In this document: positions 1 to 7,147 of the stretch, piece after piece | How positions within the stretch are numbered: position 1 is the stretch's first letter | Layout of the letters: the number at the start of each line of letters is the position of its first letter | DNA from: Streptomyces hilarionis | Lineage (GTDB): Bacteria; Actinomycetota; Actinomycetes; Streptomycetales; Streptomycetaceae | Length of the DNA: 43,363 nucleotides | Direction of reading: 5' to 3' | Assembly (NCBI RefSeq): GCF_024539675.1 | Contig: NZ_JAHHIT010000045.1 | Coordinates: forward strand, 1 to 43,363 | The notes under the pieces: model-generated | The model's input: only the letters and a program-made list of their open reading frames with translations | Databases searched by the model: none | What the model was told of the DNA's origin: nothing | Translations under genes and position numbers: made by a program

Positions 1-2
1 CC

Positions 3-617
3 GCTCCCCCGGCCCCGCCCGCCGCCGCGCCGGGCGCCGGGAAGATCAACCTGGACAAGGGCCGGGTGAGCCTCCAGAAGAACCAGACCGTCTCCCTGAT
101 GAAGGGCGGCCGTCCGCTGCTCTCCCAGGTCAAGATGGGGCTCGGCTGGGAGCCCGCGTTCCGCGGCAAGGACATCGACCTGGACGCCTCGGTCATCGCG
201 TTCGGCCCCCAGCGCAACCACATCGACAGCTGCTACTTCGGCAAGCTCTCCATCGTGAACGGCGCGATCAAGCACTCCGGCGACAACCTCACCGGCGAGG
301 GCGGCGGGGACGACGAGGTGATCGTCGTCGACCTCGGCCGGCTCCCGCAGGACGTGACCGGGCTGGTGTTCACCGTGAACTCCTTCTCCGGCCAGAAGTT
401 CACCGAGGTCGCCAAGGCCTACTGCCGGCTGCTGGACGCCGCCACCGGGGAGGAGCTGGTCCGCTTCGACCTGACCGGCGCCGAAGCGCAGACGGGCGTG
501 CTGATGGCCAAGCTGATCCGCCAGTACTCCGGCGAGTGGGAGATGACGGCGATCGGCTCCTTCGTGAAGGCGCGCACGGTGCGCAACATGGTGAAGCCCG
601 GCGCCGAGGCCCTCTAG
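3..617 (+). CDS. TerD-domain (tellurium/stress) protein, C-terminal part
   Basis: The reading frame is open from the window edge, so the true start lies upstream. The visible part opens with a short Pro/Ala-rich linker and then GKINLDKGRVSLQKNQTVSL, the usual first strand of a TerD domain; the GTG at 66 falls inside this motif and is not a real start. The family signatures follow: LGWEP, DIDLDASVIAFG, the acidic DNLTGEGGGDDEVI segment that binds calcium in TerD proteins, and the ending FVKARTVRNMVKP. TerD proteins are soluble calcium-binding proteins of tellurite, stress and development responses; their exact biochemical role is unsettled. The linker suggests a multidomain protein with further sequence upstream. 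A strong hairpin follows the TAG stop. Confidence 0.88.
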   Translation, partial: APPAPPAAAPGAGKINLDKGRVSLQKNQTVSLMKGGRPLLSQVKMGLGWEPAFRGKDIDLDASVIAFGPQRNHIDSCYFGKLSIVNGAIKHSGDNLTGEGGGDDEVIVVDLGRLPQDVTGLVFTVNSFSGQKFTEVAKAYCRLLDAATGEELVRFDLTGAEAQTGVLMAKLIRQYSGEWEMTAIGSFVKARTVRNMVKPGAEAL

Positions 618-628
618 GGCGTGTTGGT

Positions 629-662
629 CGCGGGCGCCCGCCGTCACGCCGGGGCGCCCGCG
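629..662. terminator. Bidirectional terminator hairpin
   Basis: An 11-bp perfect inverted repeat (629-639 with 652-662, core GGGCGCCC) has a 12-nt loop and lies between the convergent terD-like and TetR genes. There is no T tract, as is usual for Streptomyces terminators. Confidence 0.6.
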
Positions 663-687
663 GTCGCCGGCCGGGCTTCGCTCGCCG

Positions 688-1260
688 TCACCGCGCCGGG
701 CGCAGCCCCTCCGTCAGCAGCGTCACGTACCGGTGGATGACCTCGCCGTCGCCCCTGGCCAGCTCCGACGCCGTCGCCACCCCGTGGGCGAGACGCAGCA
801 GGTCGATCGGATCGACGTCCTCGCGCAGGGTCCCCTCGCGCCGCGCCGCCTCCACCAGCCCGGTCGCCGCCGCCTTCATGCGCGTGCCGCATCCGGTGAC
901 CGCCTCCGCCGCGCCGTCCGTGACGGCGGAGCCCAGCAGGGCCTTCATGCCGCGGACCTGGAGCGTGCCGACGCACAGCTCCTCGAGCCACGCCGTCACC
1001 GCCTCGCCGGGCGGCAGCTCCCCGCCCAGTTCGTCGGCCCGCGCCGCGAGCGCCTCGATCCGGTCGAGGTAGGCCGCCTCCAGCAGCGCCTGCCGGGTCG
1101 GGAAATGGCGGTACAGCGTGCCGGAGCCGACCCCCGCCCGCTTGGCGATGTCATCGAGGGACGCGCCCTCCCCGTGCTCGGCGAAGGCTTCCGCCGCCGC
1201 CTCCAGCAGGCGCGCGTAGTTGCGGCGGGCGTCCGCGCGCATGGGTCTGGCCTGCGTCAT
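688..1260 (-). CDS. TetR-family transcriptional regulator
   Basis: A 190-residue protein. The N-terminal helix-turn-helix is clear: NYARLLEAAAEAFAEHGEGASLDDIAKRAGVGSGTLYRHFPTRQALLEA, roughly residues 14-62. The rest is an alpha-helical ligand-binding domain typical of TetR repressors. I chose the ATG at 1260 (MTQARPMRAD) because GAGGAG lies 6-7 nt upstream; an in-frame start at 1308 adds only low-complexity residues. It is convergent with the TerD gene and transcribed away from acdS, so its target is not obvious. The ligand is unknown. Confidence 0.85.
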   Translation of the reverse strand: MTQARPMRADARRNYARLLEAAAEAFAEHGEGASLDDIAKRAGVGSGTLYRHFPTRQALLEAAYLDRIEALAARADELGGELPPGEAVTAWLEELCVGTLQVRGMKALLGSAVTDGAAEAVTGCGTRMKAAATGLVEAARREGTLREDVDPIDLLRLAHGVATASELARGDGEVIHRYVTLLTEGLRPAR

Positions 1261-1553
1261 GCACTCACTCCTCGCGCACGGTCTCCGCGCGCCGGCGACG
1301 GCCGCCACGGGGACCGTCCCCGCTCGCGCCCCGGGCGGCGCGACCGGGGCGGTCGCGCTGCCCGCACCGGGTCGCCACGGCCGTATGCTCCACCACGGCC
1401 CGCACGCTCCGCCACTGCCCGCCCGGCCGTCCGCCGCGTCCCGCCCCCGACGGTGGCGAGGCGGGAGCGGGGCGAGGCGGAAGCGGGGACGGGAACGGGG
1501 ACCGGCGGTGGACGGGACGCCCGCGCGTTCGTGGCTCCGCGTGCGCGAGGGCG
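1261..1553. other. Intergenic region between TetR gene and acdS
   Basis: These 293 nt contain the leader and presumably the promoter of the TetR gene and the 3' flank of acdS. I see G/A-rich low-complexity sequence around 1451-1515 and no convincing small gene, hairpin terminator or operator. Confidence 0.5.
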
Positions 1554-2585
1554 TCAGAACAGCGCGCTGTACGCGTTCAAGGCGGGCTGTCCGCCCAGGT
1601 GCGCGTAGAGGACGGTCGCCCCGCGGTCGATCTCGCCGCGGGCGACCAGGTCGACGAGCCCCGCCATGGACTTCCCCTCGTAGACCGGGTCGGTGACCAT
1701 GCCCTCGGTCCGCGCCGCGAGCCGCATCGCCTCCAGGGTGGTCGCGTCCGGGACGCCGTAGACGCCCGCGTGGTAGCGCTCGTCGAGTTCGACGTCGTCC
1801 ACGGTCAGCTCACGGCGCACGCCGATCAGGCGGCCCGTGCCCTGGGCGATGCGGGCGATCTGCTCGCGGGTGCGGGCCGGCTCGGCCGAGGCGTCGATCC
1901 CGAGGACGCGGCGGGGACGGCCGCCCGCCTCCTCCAGCGCGGCGAACCCGGCGACCATCCCGGCCTGGGTCGAACCCGTCACGGAGCAGACGACCACGGT
2001 GTCGAAGAACACGCCCGCCTGCCGTTCCTGCTCGGCGACCTCGTACGCCCATCCGGCGAATCCCAGCCCGCCCAGCGGATGATCGGAGGCCCCGGCCGGG
2101 ATCGCGTAGGGCTTGCCGCCCGCCTCCTCGACCTCCCTGAGCGCCAGCTCCCAGCTCTCCTTGAAGCCGATCCCGAACCCGGCCCGGACGAGCCGGACGT
2201 CGGCCCCGGCCAGCCGGCTGATCAGGATGTTGCCGACCTTGTCGTACACCGCGTCGGGCCAGTCCACCCAGCTCTCCTGCACCAGGACGCACGCGAGTCC
2301 GGCGCGGGCGGCGCAGGCGGCGACCTGGCGGGTGTGGTTGGACTGCACCCCGCCGATCGACACCAGGGTGTCGCAGCCCTGGGCGAGCGCGTCGGCGATC
2401 AGGTACTCCAGCTTGCGGGTCTTGTTTCCGCCGTAGGCGATCCCCGAGTTGCAGTCCTCGCGCTTGGCCCACAGGGCGGCTCCGCCGAGGCGGGCGGTGA
2501 GCCGTTCCAGCGGGTGGACGGGCGAGGGGCCGAAGAGAAGGGGATAGCGCTCGTGGGAGGAGAGGGCGGGGGACGTCGCGGCCAT
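1554..2585 (-). CDS. acdS: 1-aminocyclopropane-1-carboxylate (ACC) deaminase
   Basis: A 343-residue PLP enzyme that splits ACC, the plant ethylene precursor, into 2-oxobutyrate and ammonia. The PLP lysine is Lys55 in [11 protein letters not shown], and [14 protein letters not shown] follows. Two positions separate true ACC deaminases from D-cysteine desulfhydrases. Here Tyr302-Glu303 (DPVYEGKSM) and Leu330 (YAHLGG) match Tyr294-Glu295 and Leu322 of the Pseudomonas ACC deaminase. Length matches the family (about 338). The GntR gene lies 15 nt upstream on the same strand, so the two are probably co-transcribed. In soil actinomycetes this enzyme lowers ethylene in plant partners and lets ACC serve as nitrogen source; that role is inferred here. 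Confidence 0.9.
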   Translation of the reverse strand: MAATSPALSSHERYPLLFGPSPVHPLERLTARLGGAALWAKREDCNSGIAYGGNKTRKLEYLIADALAQGCDTLVSIGGVQSNHTRQVAACAARAGLACVLVQESWVDWPDAVYDKVGNILISRLAGADVRLVRAGFGIGFKESWELALREVEEAGGKPYAIPAGASDHPLGGLGFAGWAYEVAEQERQAGVFFDTVVVCSVTGSTQAGMVAGFAALEEAGGRPRRVLGIDASAEPARTREQIARIAQGTGRLIGVRRELTVDDVELDERYHAGVYGVPDATTLEAMRLAARTEGMVTDPVYEGKSMAGLVDLVARGEIDRGATVLYAHLGGQPALNAYSALF

Positions 2586-2600
2586 GGGGGCCTCCTGGGA

Positions 2601-3275
2601 TCAGTCGGTGTCCGCCGGGTCGGCCGGGCCCGGCGGGTCCGGCAGGTCGGCCGTGTCGGCCAAGGTGCGCCAGATCTCCGCCGTGACCCGGACGGCCTCG
2701 TCCACGTCGGCCACCGCGCAGGCCTCGATCAGGCGTCCGTGCAGTCCGGCCGAGCGGCAGGCGCCGCCCTCGCCGAAGCGCCGTCGCTCCAGACGCCGGA
2801 TGAGCGGCGTGTAGCGGGCGACGGTGGCGGCGGCCGCGCGGTTGCCCGCGGCGCGGACGAGGACGTCGTGCAGCTCGTCGTCGGCGCGCAGGGCGGCGTC
2901 CACGTCGCCCGCGTCCACCGCGGCGGCGAACCGCTCGTTGGCCGCGCGCATCCCCTCGACGTCCGCCGCGAACAGCCTGGGCACCGCCACCCGGGTGACC
3001 AGCTCGTGCATCGCGCCGACCACGGCCGCCGCGTCGCGCACCTCGGCCGCCACCACGGGGGTCACCCGCGTGTAACTCTGCGGCTTGCTCTCCAGCAGTC
3101 CCTCGTCGACCAGCCGCGCGAACGCCTCGCGCACCGGCGCCCGGGACAGCCCCAGCCGCTCCGCGAGGTCCACGTCGCGCACCACCGCGCCGGGGGCGAT
3201 GACCCCGGCCACGATGGCGTCACGGATCGACGCGTAGGCACGGTCCCTGAGCAGGGTGCGCGGCACAGGCTCCAT
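2601..3275 (-). CDS. GntR/FadR-family regulator, probable acdS regulator
   Basis: A 224-residue protein with an N-terminal winged helix (RDRAYASIRDAIVAGVIAPGAVVRDVDLAERLGLSRAPVREAFARLVDEGLLE, residues 10-62) and an all-helical FCD ligand domain containing DDELHDVLVRAAGN. It is the first gene of a two-gene unit with acdS. No Shine-Dalgarno sequence precedes the ATG at 3275. The bases in front form an imperfect palindrome with a TAACAT -10-like element, so the mRNA may be leaderless and autoregulated. Regulators at this position usually respond to an amino acid or keto acid; which one acts here is not visible. Confidence 0.85.
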   Translation of the reverse strand: MEPVPRTLLRDRAYASIRDAIVAGVIAPGAVVRDVDLAERLGLSRAPVREAFARLVDEGLLESKPQSYTRVTPVVAAEVRDAAAVVGAMHELVTRVAVPRLFAADVEGMRAANERFAAAVDAGDVDAALRADDELHDVLVRAAGNRAAAATVARYTPLIRRLERRRFGEGGACRSAGLHGRLIEACAVADVDEAVRVTAEIWRTLADTADLPDPPGPADPADTD

Positions 3276-3278
3276 GAA

Positions 3279-3297
3279 CTGAAATGTTAGATATCAG
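3279..3297 (-). promoter_or_regulatory. Candidate GntR operator / leaderless promoter
   Basis: A 19-bp imperfect palindrome (7 of 9 pairs, CTGA at one end and TCAG at the other) ends 3 nt before the GntR start codon. On the minus strand it contains TAACAT about 9 nt before the ATG, as expected of a -10 element for a leaderless transcript. Confidence 0.35.
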
Positions 3298-3312
3298 TCG
3301 GGCGCGAAACAA

Positions 3313-3352
3313 GGGCGCGGGCCGAGGACTCCGTCGTCCCCGGCCCGCGCCC
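3313..3352 (-). terminator. Terminator of the TROVE gene
   Basis: A 12-bp GC-rich inverted repeat (3313-3324 with 3341-3352), continued by an inner 4-bp GGAC/GTCC stem, begins 58 nt past the TROVE stop codon. It lies before the promoter of the GntR gene. Confidence 0.6.
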
Positions 3353-3388
3353 GTGCGGTGGGCCCCGCTCTGCCCTTCGAGCAGCGGC

Positions 3389-3420
3389 GGCCCTCAGGCC
3401 GCCCGGCCCTCAGGCCGCCC
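3389..3420. repeat. 16-bp tandem direct duplication across the TROVE stop codon
   Basis: Two back-to-back copies of GGCCCTCAGGCCGCCC (3389-3404 and 3405-3420). The second contains the TGA stop of the TROVE gene (minus strand, 3410-3412); the first holds the same stop sequence just downstream. Confidence 0.7.
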
Positions 3421-5008
3421 GGTCCTCGGGCAGCCACGGCCACTTGGTGTCGTCGGCCGCCTCCAGCAGCGGCACCATCCGGAAGGCCGCGTCGGACAGG
3501 CCGCCGAAGGTGTGCCGGTTCGCCGTGCCGGACGGGCCGTGCGCCGCACGGTGTCCGGCCAGGTTCCAGGTGTAGACCGGCACGTCGGCCGGTACCTGCT
3601 CGGTCGGGCCGCCGTGGCGGCTCGGGGCGAACTGCTCGTCGGTGACGATCAGCACCCGGTCGTGCCCGCGGTAGTGCCGGCGCACGGCCTCGGTGGTGTC
3701 GGTGCCGCCGAGGTCACCGAAACGCTCCAGAATCTTCAGCACAGACTCCCCCTTACGGAACGTGATCGCATGGCTTGTGGTGCCGAACTCGACGAGGTCC
3801 GCGTCCGCCGCCCGCAGTGCGAGCGCCGTCCCGAAGATCGCCGCGGCGTCGGCGCGGTTGAGGTCGGACCGGTCCGACAGCCGCGCGTAGAACATCGAGC
3901 CCGAGCGGTCGACGAGCACCAGCGTGCGTCCCGGCAGCGCGGGCACCCGGGCCAGCGAGTGGCCGAGCGCCTGCTCCAGCGGGTAGGCCCAGCGCAGCGA
4001 GGGCGCGTGCCGGTACGCGGCGAGGTAGCGGAACGGGAACTGCCGCGAGCGCGCGACCTCCGCGGGGTCGCCGATCCGCGCCGCCACCCGCGCGGCGGTC
4101 TCGTCGCCGACGCCGGCCTCGTCGAAGTTGCGCAGGTTGCGCACCAGCGCCATGGTTCCCATGGACGGGACGACCGCCTCCCAGGCGGCCCGGTCCATCG
4201 GTCCCTGGAGCCAGCCCGCCAGCGCCTCCCAGGTCATGCCCGCCTCGGCCAGGCGCCGTGCGCCGTCGGCTCCGGTGACGACCGCGCGCCGCTCGGCGGG
4301 CGGCAGCGCCATCAGCTCGCGGTGCGCCACGAGCACGGGCAGCGACGCGGGCGGCTCGGCCGTCTCCGGGTGGTGCCGGCGGTCGAGGGCGTACCGGAAC
4401 AGGTCGCCCTGCCACGGCTTGGCCGGATCCGGCGAGGCGTGCACCAGGTTGAGGATGTCGCCGAAGCGGTACCCCTTGGCCGCGGTGTCGTACTTGAGCA
4501 GCGAGCGGGCGGTGTAGAGCCGGCGCACCGCGTCGGCGACGCCCCGCTTGACGGGCTTGGGGAGGGTGCGTCCGTACGTCGCCGTCCAGTATCCGAGCAG
4601 CTCGCCGGGCTCGTCGGGCCGCTGAAGGACGCTGTCCACGACCTGCCGGTTGGAGGGGCCGCCGGTGGCGCCCGCCGCCAGACGCGCGTGGACGTACTCG
4701 GCGGCGCCGACGATCGCGGCCGTGCGGAGGTTTCCCTCGCCGCGCAGCCAGCCCAGCAGGCCGGCCGTCCAGGTCGGGTCGCCGACGGCGAGCTCGCGCA
4801 CCAGTGCGGCGAAGCGGTCGTCGCGGGCGGCGCCGGTCTCGTAGAAGGTCTGCTGGGAGACGAAGTTCGCCACCGCCAGCAGGAAGAGCTCGGAGCGGGC
4901 GTCCCGCTCGTGTCCGCGGCCGCCCTGGTGGGTGCGCAGCGCGCGGCCCGTGGTCGTCACGGGCGAGACGGGCGGCGCCTTGCGGGCACGGATATTGAAA
5001 CGCGCCAT
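3410..5008 (-). CDS. TROVE-domain protein, bacterial Ro60 (Rsr) homologue
   Basis: A 532-residue protein. The first roughly 350 residues are a TROVE domain, the HEAT-repeat ring that binds Y RNAs and misfolded RNAs in Ro60 proteins: LFLLAVANFVSQQTFYETGAARDDRF, LRTAAIVGAAEYVHARLA and the conserved MGTMALVRNLRNF. A von Willebrand A-type domain follows with an intact metal site DRSGSM (Asp367, Ser369, Ser371) and LVEFGTTSHAI, GGTDTTEAV and LIVTDEQF. Bacterial Ro60 proteins work with Y RNAs and PNPase in rRNA maturation and RNA decay after stress. I start at the ATG at 5008 because GGGGGAA lies about 6 nt upstream; an in-frame ATG at 5029 would put that site inside the gene. Two Y-RNA-like genes lie directly upstream on the same strand. 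No rtcB or PNPase gene is nearby. Confidence 0.92.
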   Translation of the reverse strand: MARFNIRARKAPPVSPVTTTGRALRTHQGGRGHERDARSELFLLAVANFVSQQTFYETGAARDDRFAALVRELAVGDPTWTAGLLGWLRGEGNLRTAAIVGAAEYVHARLAAGATGGPSNRQVVDSVLQRPDEPGELLGYWTATYGRTLPKPVKRGVADAVRRLYTARSLLKYDTAAKGYRFGDILNLVHASPDPAKPWQGDLFRYALDRRHHPETAEPPASLPVLVAHRELMALPPAERRAVVTGADGARRLAEAGMTWEALAGWLQGPMDRAAWEAVVPSMGTMALVRNLRNFDEAGVGDETAARVAARIGDPAEVARSRQFPFRYLAAYRHAPSLRWAYPLEQALGHSLARVPALPGRTLVLVDRSGSMFYARLSDRSDLNRADAAAIFGTALALRAADADLVEFGTTSHAITFRKGESVLKILERFGDLGGTDTTEAVRRHYRGHDRVLIVTDEQFAPSRHGGPTEQVPADVPVYTWNLAGHRAAHGPSGTANRHTFGGLSDAAFRMVPLLEAADDTKWPWLPEDRAA

Positions 5009-5011
5009 GGT

Positions 5012-5027
5012 GAATTCCCCCGAATTC
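5012..5027 (-). promoter_or_regulatory. Hairpin around the TROVE ribosome-binding site
   Basis: Two GAATTC hexamers (5012-5017 and 5022-5027) can pair with each other and leave the G-rich Shine-Dalgarno sequence in a 4-nt loop just before the TROVE start codon. The palindrome CGTCGATCGACG at 5043-5054 lies a little upstream. Together they could gate translation; this is inference. Confidence 0.4.
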
Positions 5028-5064
5028 ATGAGATGTCGAGTCCGTCGATCGACGAATCGCTTTT

Positions 5065-5250
5065 TCGGGGAGGCGCGACAAAGGGAGGGTGCCCGAGATC
5101 AGGGGTCGGCGACGGACTTTGCCAGATGCTCTACCCGACTGAGCTACATCGACCCGGGGTCGATGACGGGACTCGAACCCGCGACCGTCCGATCCAATGA
5201 AGTAACCGTTGCCTGCGCACCGGGCACCCACCTCATGTTGCGCCTCCCGA
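5065..5250 (-). ncRNA. Y-RNA-like RNA A with permuted tRNA-like module
   Basis: On the minus strand this reads as a long-stemmed RNA of about 186 nt. The ends pair (5240-5250 with 5065-5076, 11 bp with one bulge) and again further in (CGGGCACCC at 5221-5229 with 5087-5095, 9 bp). The distal part holds tRNA pieces in permuted order: a T-arm with a TTCGAGT loop (5166-5182), an 8-bp acceptor-like stem closed by 3 nt (5147-5165), TA, then a D-arm GCTC-AGTCGGGTA-GAGC (5128-5144). There is no anticodon arm; flanking strands instead continue the long stem. This is the architecture expected of YrlA-type bacterial Y RNAs, which sit next to Ro60 genes and mimic tRNA. Open frames here show only peptides typical of translated tRNA sequence. 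Confidence 0.8.
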
Positions 5251-5330
5251 GATCAGTTCGGCGGCGGCATGGTTTTCTGTGGAAAGAAGGAGCCGCAGCC
5301 CGCGCACCGGAAGGTGCTGTGAAGTTGTGG

Positions 5331-5468
5331 TGTCCAGAGATCGAGGCCGGCGGAACCGACAAGGTGCTCTGCCCCTGAGCTACATCGGCGCGTGGTGCCG
5401 ATGGCGGGATTCGAACCCGCGGCCGCCCCATTATCAGTGGAAGTAGGTCCTGCCTTCGCACCTGGACA
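5331..5468 (-). ncRNA. Y-RNA-like RNA B with permuted tRNA-like module and CCA
   Basis: A second, shorter tRNA-like RNA (about 138 nt) on the minus strand, upstream of RNA A. Its ends pair as TGTCCAG/CTGGACA (5462-5468 with 5331-5337), and a GGCGG/CCGCC pairing lies next to the tRNA-like part. Order: T-arm GCGGG-TTCGAAT-CCCGC (5404-5420), acceptor 3' strand CATCGGC, loop ACCACGC, acceptor 5' strand GCCGATG (7 perfect pairs, 5383-5403), TA, D-arm GCTC-AGGGGCA-GAGC (5366-5380). The loop begins A-CCA, exactly a discriminator base plus CCA end. The strands after the D-arm and before the T-arm do not form an anticodon stem, so it is not an ordinary or split tRNA. A -10-like TAAAGT lies 7 nt before the predicted 5' end. 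Confidence 0.8.
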
Positions 5469-5474
5469 GGCATT

Positions 5475-5480
5475 ACTTTA
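5475..5480 (-). promoter_or_regulatory. Candidate -10 element for RNA B
   Basis: TAAAGT on the minus strand lies 7 nt before the base-paired 5' end of RNA B, a good position for its promoter. No convincing -35 is visible upstream. RNA A has no clear promoter of its own and may be made as part of the same transcript. Confidence 0.35.
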
Positions 5481-5526
5481 GGAGGGCGGCCGCGGACGGG
5501 GCGAGTGAATTAATCCCGGTCGTCGT

Positions 5527-6984
5527 TCACCGCTTCTGCCGCTTCCAGGGACCGGTGATCGCCAGCATGATTCCGGGCGTCTGGATGTTGGCGTACAGGG
5601 TGTGGCCGTCGGGCGAGAAGGTGACGCCGGTGAACTCGCTGTATTCGGGCTTGTCCGCGGTGCCGATGTTGAGCTCGTTGCGGGCGATGGGGTACGTGCG
5701 GCCGCTGTCGGTCGCGCCGAAGAGGTGCTGGACGCCCTCGCCGTCCTCGGCGATGACGAGGCCCCCGTAGGGGGAGACGGTGATGTTGTCGGGGCCGTCG
5801 AAGGCACCGTCGGCCGACGGGTCGGGGTTCACCCCGAGCAGCACCTTCAGGGTCAGCGTGCGGCGCTTGGGGTCGTAGAACCAGACGGCGCCGTCGTGCT
5901 GGACGGGGCTCTCGTCACGGGCGTAGGAGGAGACGACGTAGGCGCCGCCGTCGCCCCACCACATGCCCTCCAGCTTGCGGGCGCGGGTGACCTGGCCGGC
6001 GGCGAACTGCTTGCGCACGGACACGGACTTCGCGTCGCGGTCGGGGACGTCGACCCAGTCGACGCCGTACACGGTGCCGATCTTCGTGGCGCGCGAGAGG
6101 TCGTCGACGAACCTGCCCGCGGAGTCGAAGCACTTGAAGGCCTGAAGGACGCCGGCGTCGTCGGCGAGGGTGCGCAGCTTGCCGCGGCCGTGGCGGAAGC
6201 CGGCCGGCGGGGTCCACCGGTAGAGCAGGCCGTTGGGGCCCGAGGCGTCCTCGGTGAGGTAGGCGTGGCCGTGCCCGGGGTCGATGACGACGGCCTCGTG
6301 GGCGTACCGGCCGAACGCCTTGACGGGCCGCGGGTCGCGGTTGGCGCGGCGGTCGGCGGGGTCGACCTCGAAGATGTAGCCGTGGTCCTTGGTCATGCCG
6401 TTCTGGCCGGCCTTGTCCTCGGTCTCCTCACCGGACAGCCAGGTGCCCCACGGGGTGGCGCCGCCCGCGCAGTTGGTGGAGGTGCCGGCGATGCCGACCC
6501 ACTCGGCGACATGGCCGCCGGGACGCACCTCGACGACCGTGCAGCCGCCGGCGGCGGCCGGGTCGTAGACATGGCCCTCGGTGAGGGGCACCGGGTACTG
6601 CCAGCCGGCGCGCGGGCCCTTGAGCTCGTGGTTGTTGACGAGCAGGGTCGCGCCGCGCGGGCCGCAGAAGGCGGCGGTGCCGTCGTGGTTGGACGGGGTG
6701 ATCTCGCCGGACTCCAGCTTGGTGCGGCCGCTGTAGGTGACGACGCGGTACCTGAAGCCGGCGGGCAGCGCGAGGATGCCGGCCGGGTCGGGCAGCAGCG
6801 GGCCGTAGCCGACCCCGTGGTGTCCGGCGGCCGCCGGCTCGCGCGACGCGTCCGCGGTGTCCTCGGCGTCCGTGGCGGCGAGGGCGTTCGGCGCGCTGGC
6901 GAGGGCGCCGACGCTGCCCGCCAGCGCGATCCCGGCGCCGGCGGCCGCGGATTGCCGGGTGAAGTCCCTGCGGGTGAGCGACAT
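5527..6984 (-). CDS. PhoX-type (DUF839) secreted alkaline phosphatase
   Basis: A 485-residue protein with a twin-arginine signal at the start (SLTRRDFTRQ, hydrophobic stretch, then ALAATDA), so it is folded and then exported by Tat. The mature part has DUF839/PhoX features: PAGFRYRVVTYSG, NHELKGPRAGWQYPVP, GTSTNCAGGATPWGTWLSGEET, YGRxAHEAV-type ligand region (FGRYAHEAVVIDP) and DGPDNITVSPYGGLVIAEDGEG. PhoX enzymes release phosphate from organic esters using calcium and iron. The ATG at 6984 is preceded by AGGAGA; an upstream in-frame start at 7104 would only add Pro-rich residues. A PHO box 69-90 nt upstream supports control by PhoR-PhoP during phosphate limitation. Confidence 0.87.
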   Translation of the reverse strand: MSLTRRDFTRQSAAAGAGIALAGSVGALASAPNALAATDAEDTADASREPAAAGHHGVGYGPLLPDPAGILALPAGFRYRVVTYSGRTKLESGEITPSNHDGTAAFCGPRGATLLVNNHELKGPRAGWQYPVPLTEGHVYDPAAAGGCTVVEVRPGGHVAEWVGIAGTSTNCAGGATPWGTWLSGEETEDKAGQNGMTKDHGYIFEVDPADRRANRDPRPVKAFGRYAHEAVVIDPGHGHAYLTEDASGPNGLLYRWTPPAGFRHGRGKLRTLADDAGVLQAFKCFDSAGRFVDDLSRATKIGTVYGVDWVDVPDRDAKSVSVRKQFAAGQVTRARKLEGMWWGDGGAYVVSSYARDESPVQHDGAVWFYDPKRRTLTLKVLLGVNPDPSADGAFDGPDNITVSPYGGLVIAEDGEGVQHLFGATDSGRTYPIARNELNIGTADKPEYSEFTGVTFSPDGHTLYANIQTPGIMLAITGPWKRQKR

Positions 6985-7052
6985 GGTGTCTCCTGAGACG
7001 GTGGAAGTGCCGTGGAGGGTGGCGGACTCCGGTTCGGCGACACCGTCCCGTC

Positions 7053-7074
7053 CATGCCTGAACGGGAGTTGAAC
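7053..7074 (-). promoter_or_regulatory. PHO box (PhoP operator)
   Basis: Two adjacent 11-nt direct repeat units on the minus strand, GTTCAACTCCC (7064-7074) and GTTCAGGCATG (7053-7063), follow the Streptomyces PHO-box pattern GTTCACC-N4 repeated every 11 nt. They lie upstream of the phosphatase start, which fits the gene's function. Confidence 0.7.
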
Positions 7075-7128
7075 GGGGGGCGGCTTCGGGGGACCTGGTT
7101 CCATGAATCCGTACAGATCCCGTCAGCG

Positions 7129-7143
7129 CGCCCCCAAGGGGCG
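7129..7143 (-). terminator. Short hairpin after the DUF-type protein gene
   Basis: CGCCCC-CAA-GGGGCG forms a 6-bp stem with a 3-nt loop 4 nt past the stop codon of the unknown gene at 7148. It may terminate that transcript before the phosphatase promoter. Confidence 0.4.
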
Positions 7144-7147
7144 GCTC

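Noticed and set aside
599..1608. Long frames on the plus strand opposite minus-strand genes, here and throughout
   Set aside because: They lack family motifs and ribosome-binding sites and are the usual result of high GC content in Streptomyces.
1554..2585. D-cysteine desulfhydrase
   Set aside because: Glu303 and Leu330 match ACC deaminase at the discriminating positions.
5128..5420. Ordinary or split tRNA genes
   Set aside because: T-arm precedes D-arm and no anticodon stem can form from the strands after the D-arm and before the T-arm.
5144..5473. Open frames across the two RNA genes (for example a 109-residue frame on the minus strand)
   Set aside because: Peptides such as VRIPPSAPRADVAQ and AGSSPVIDPGS are typical of translated tRNA sequence; the region is better explained by structured RNA.
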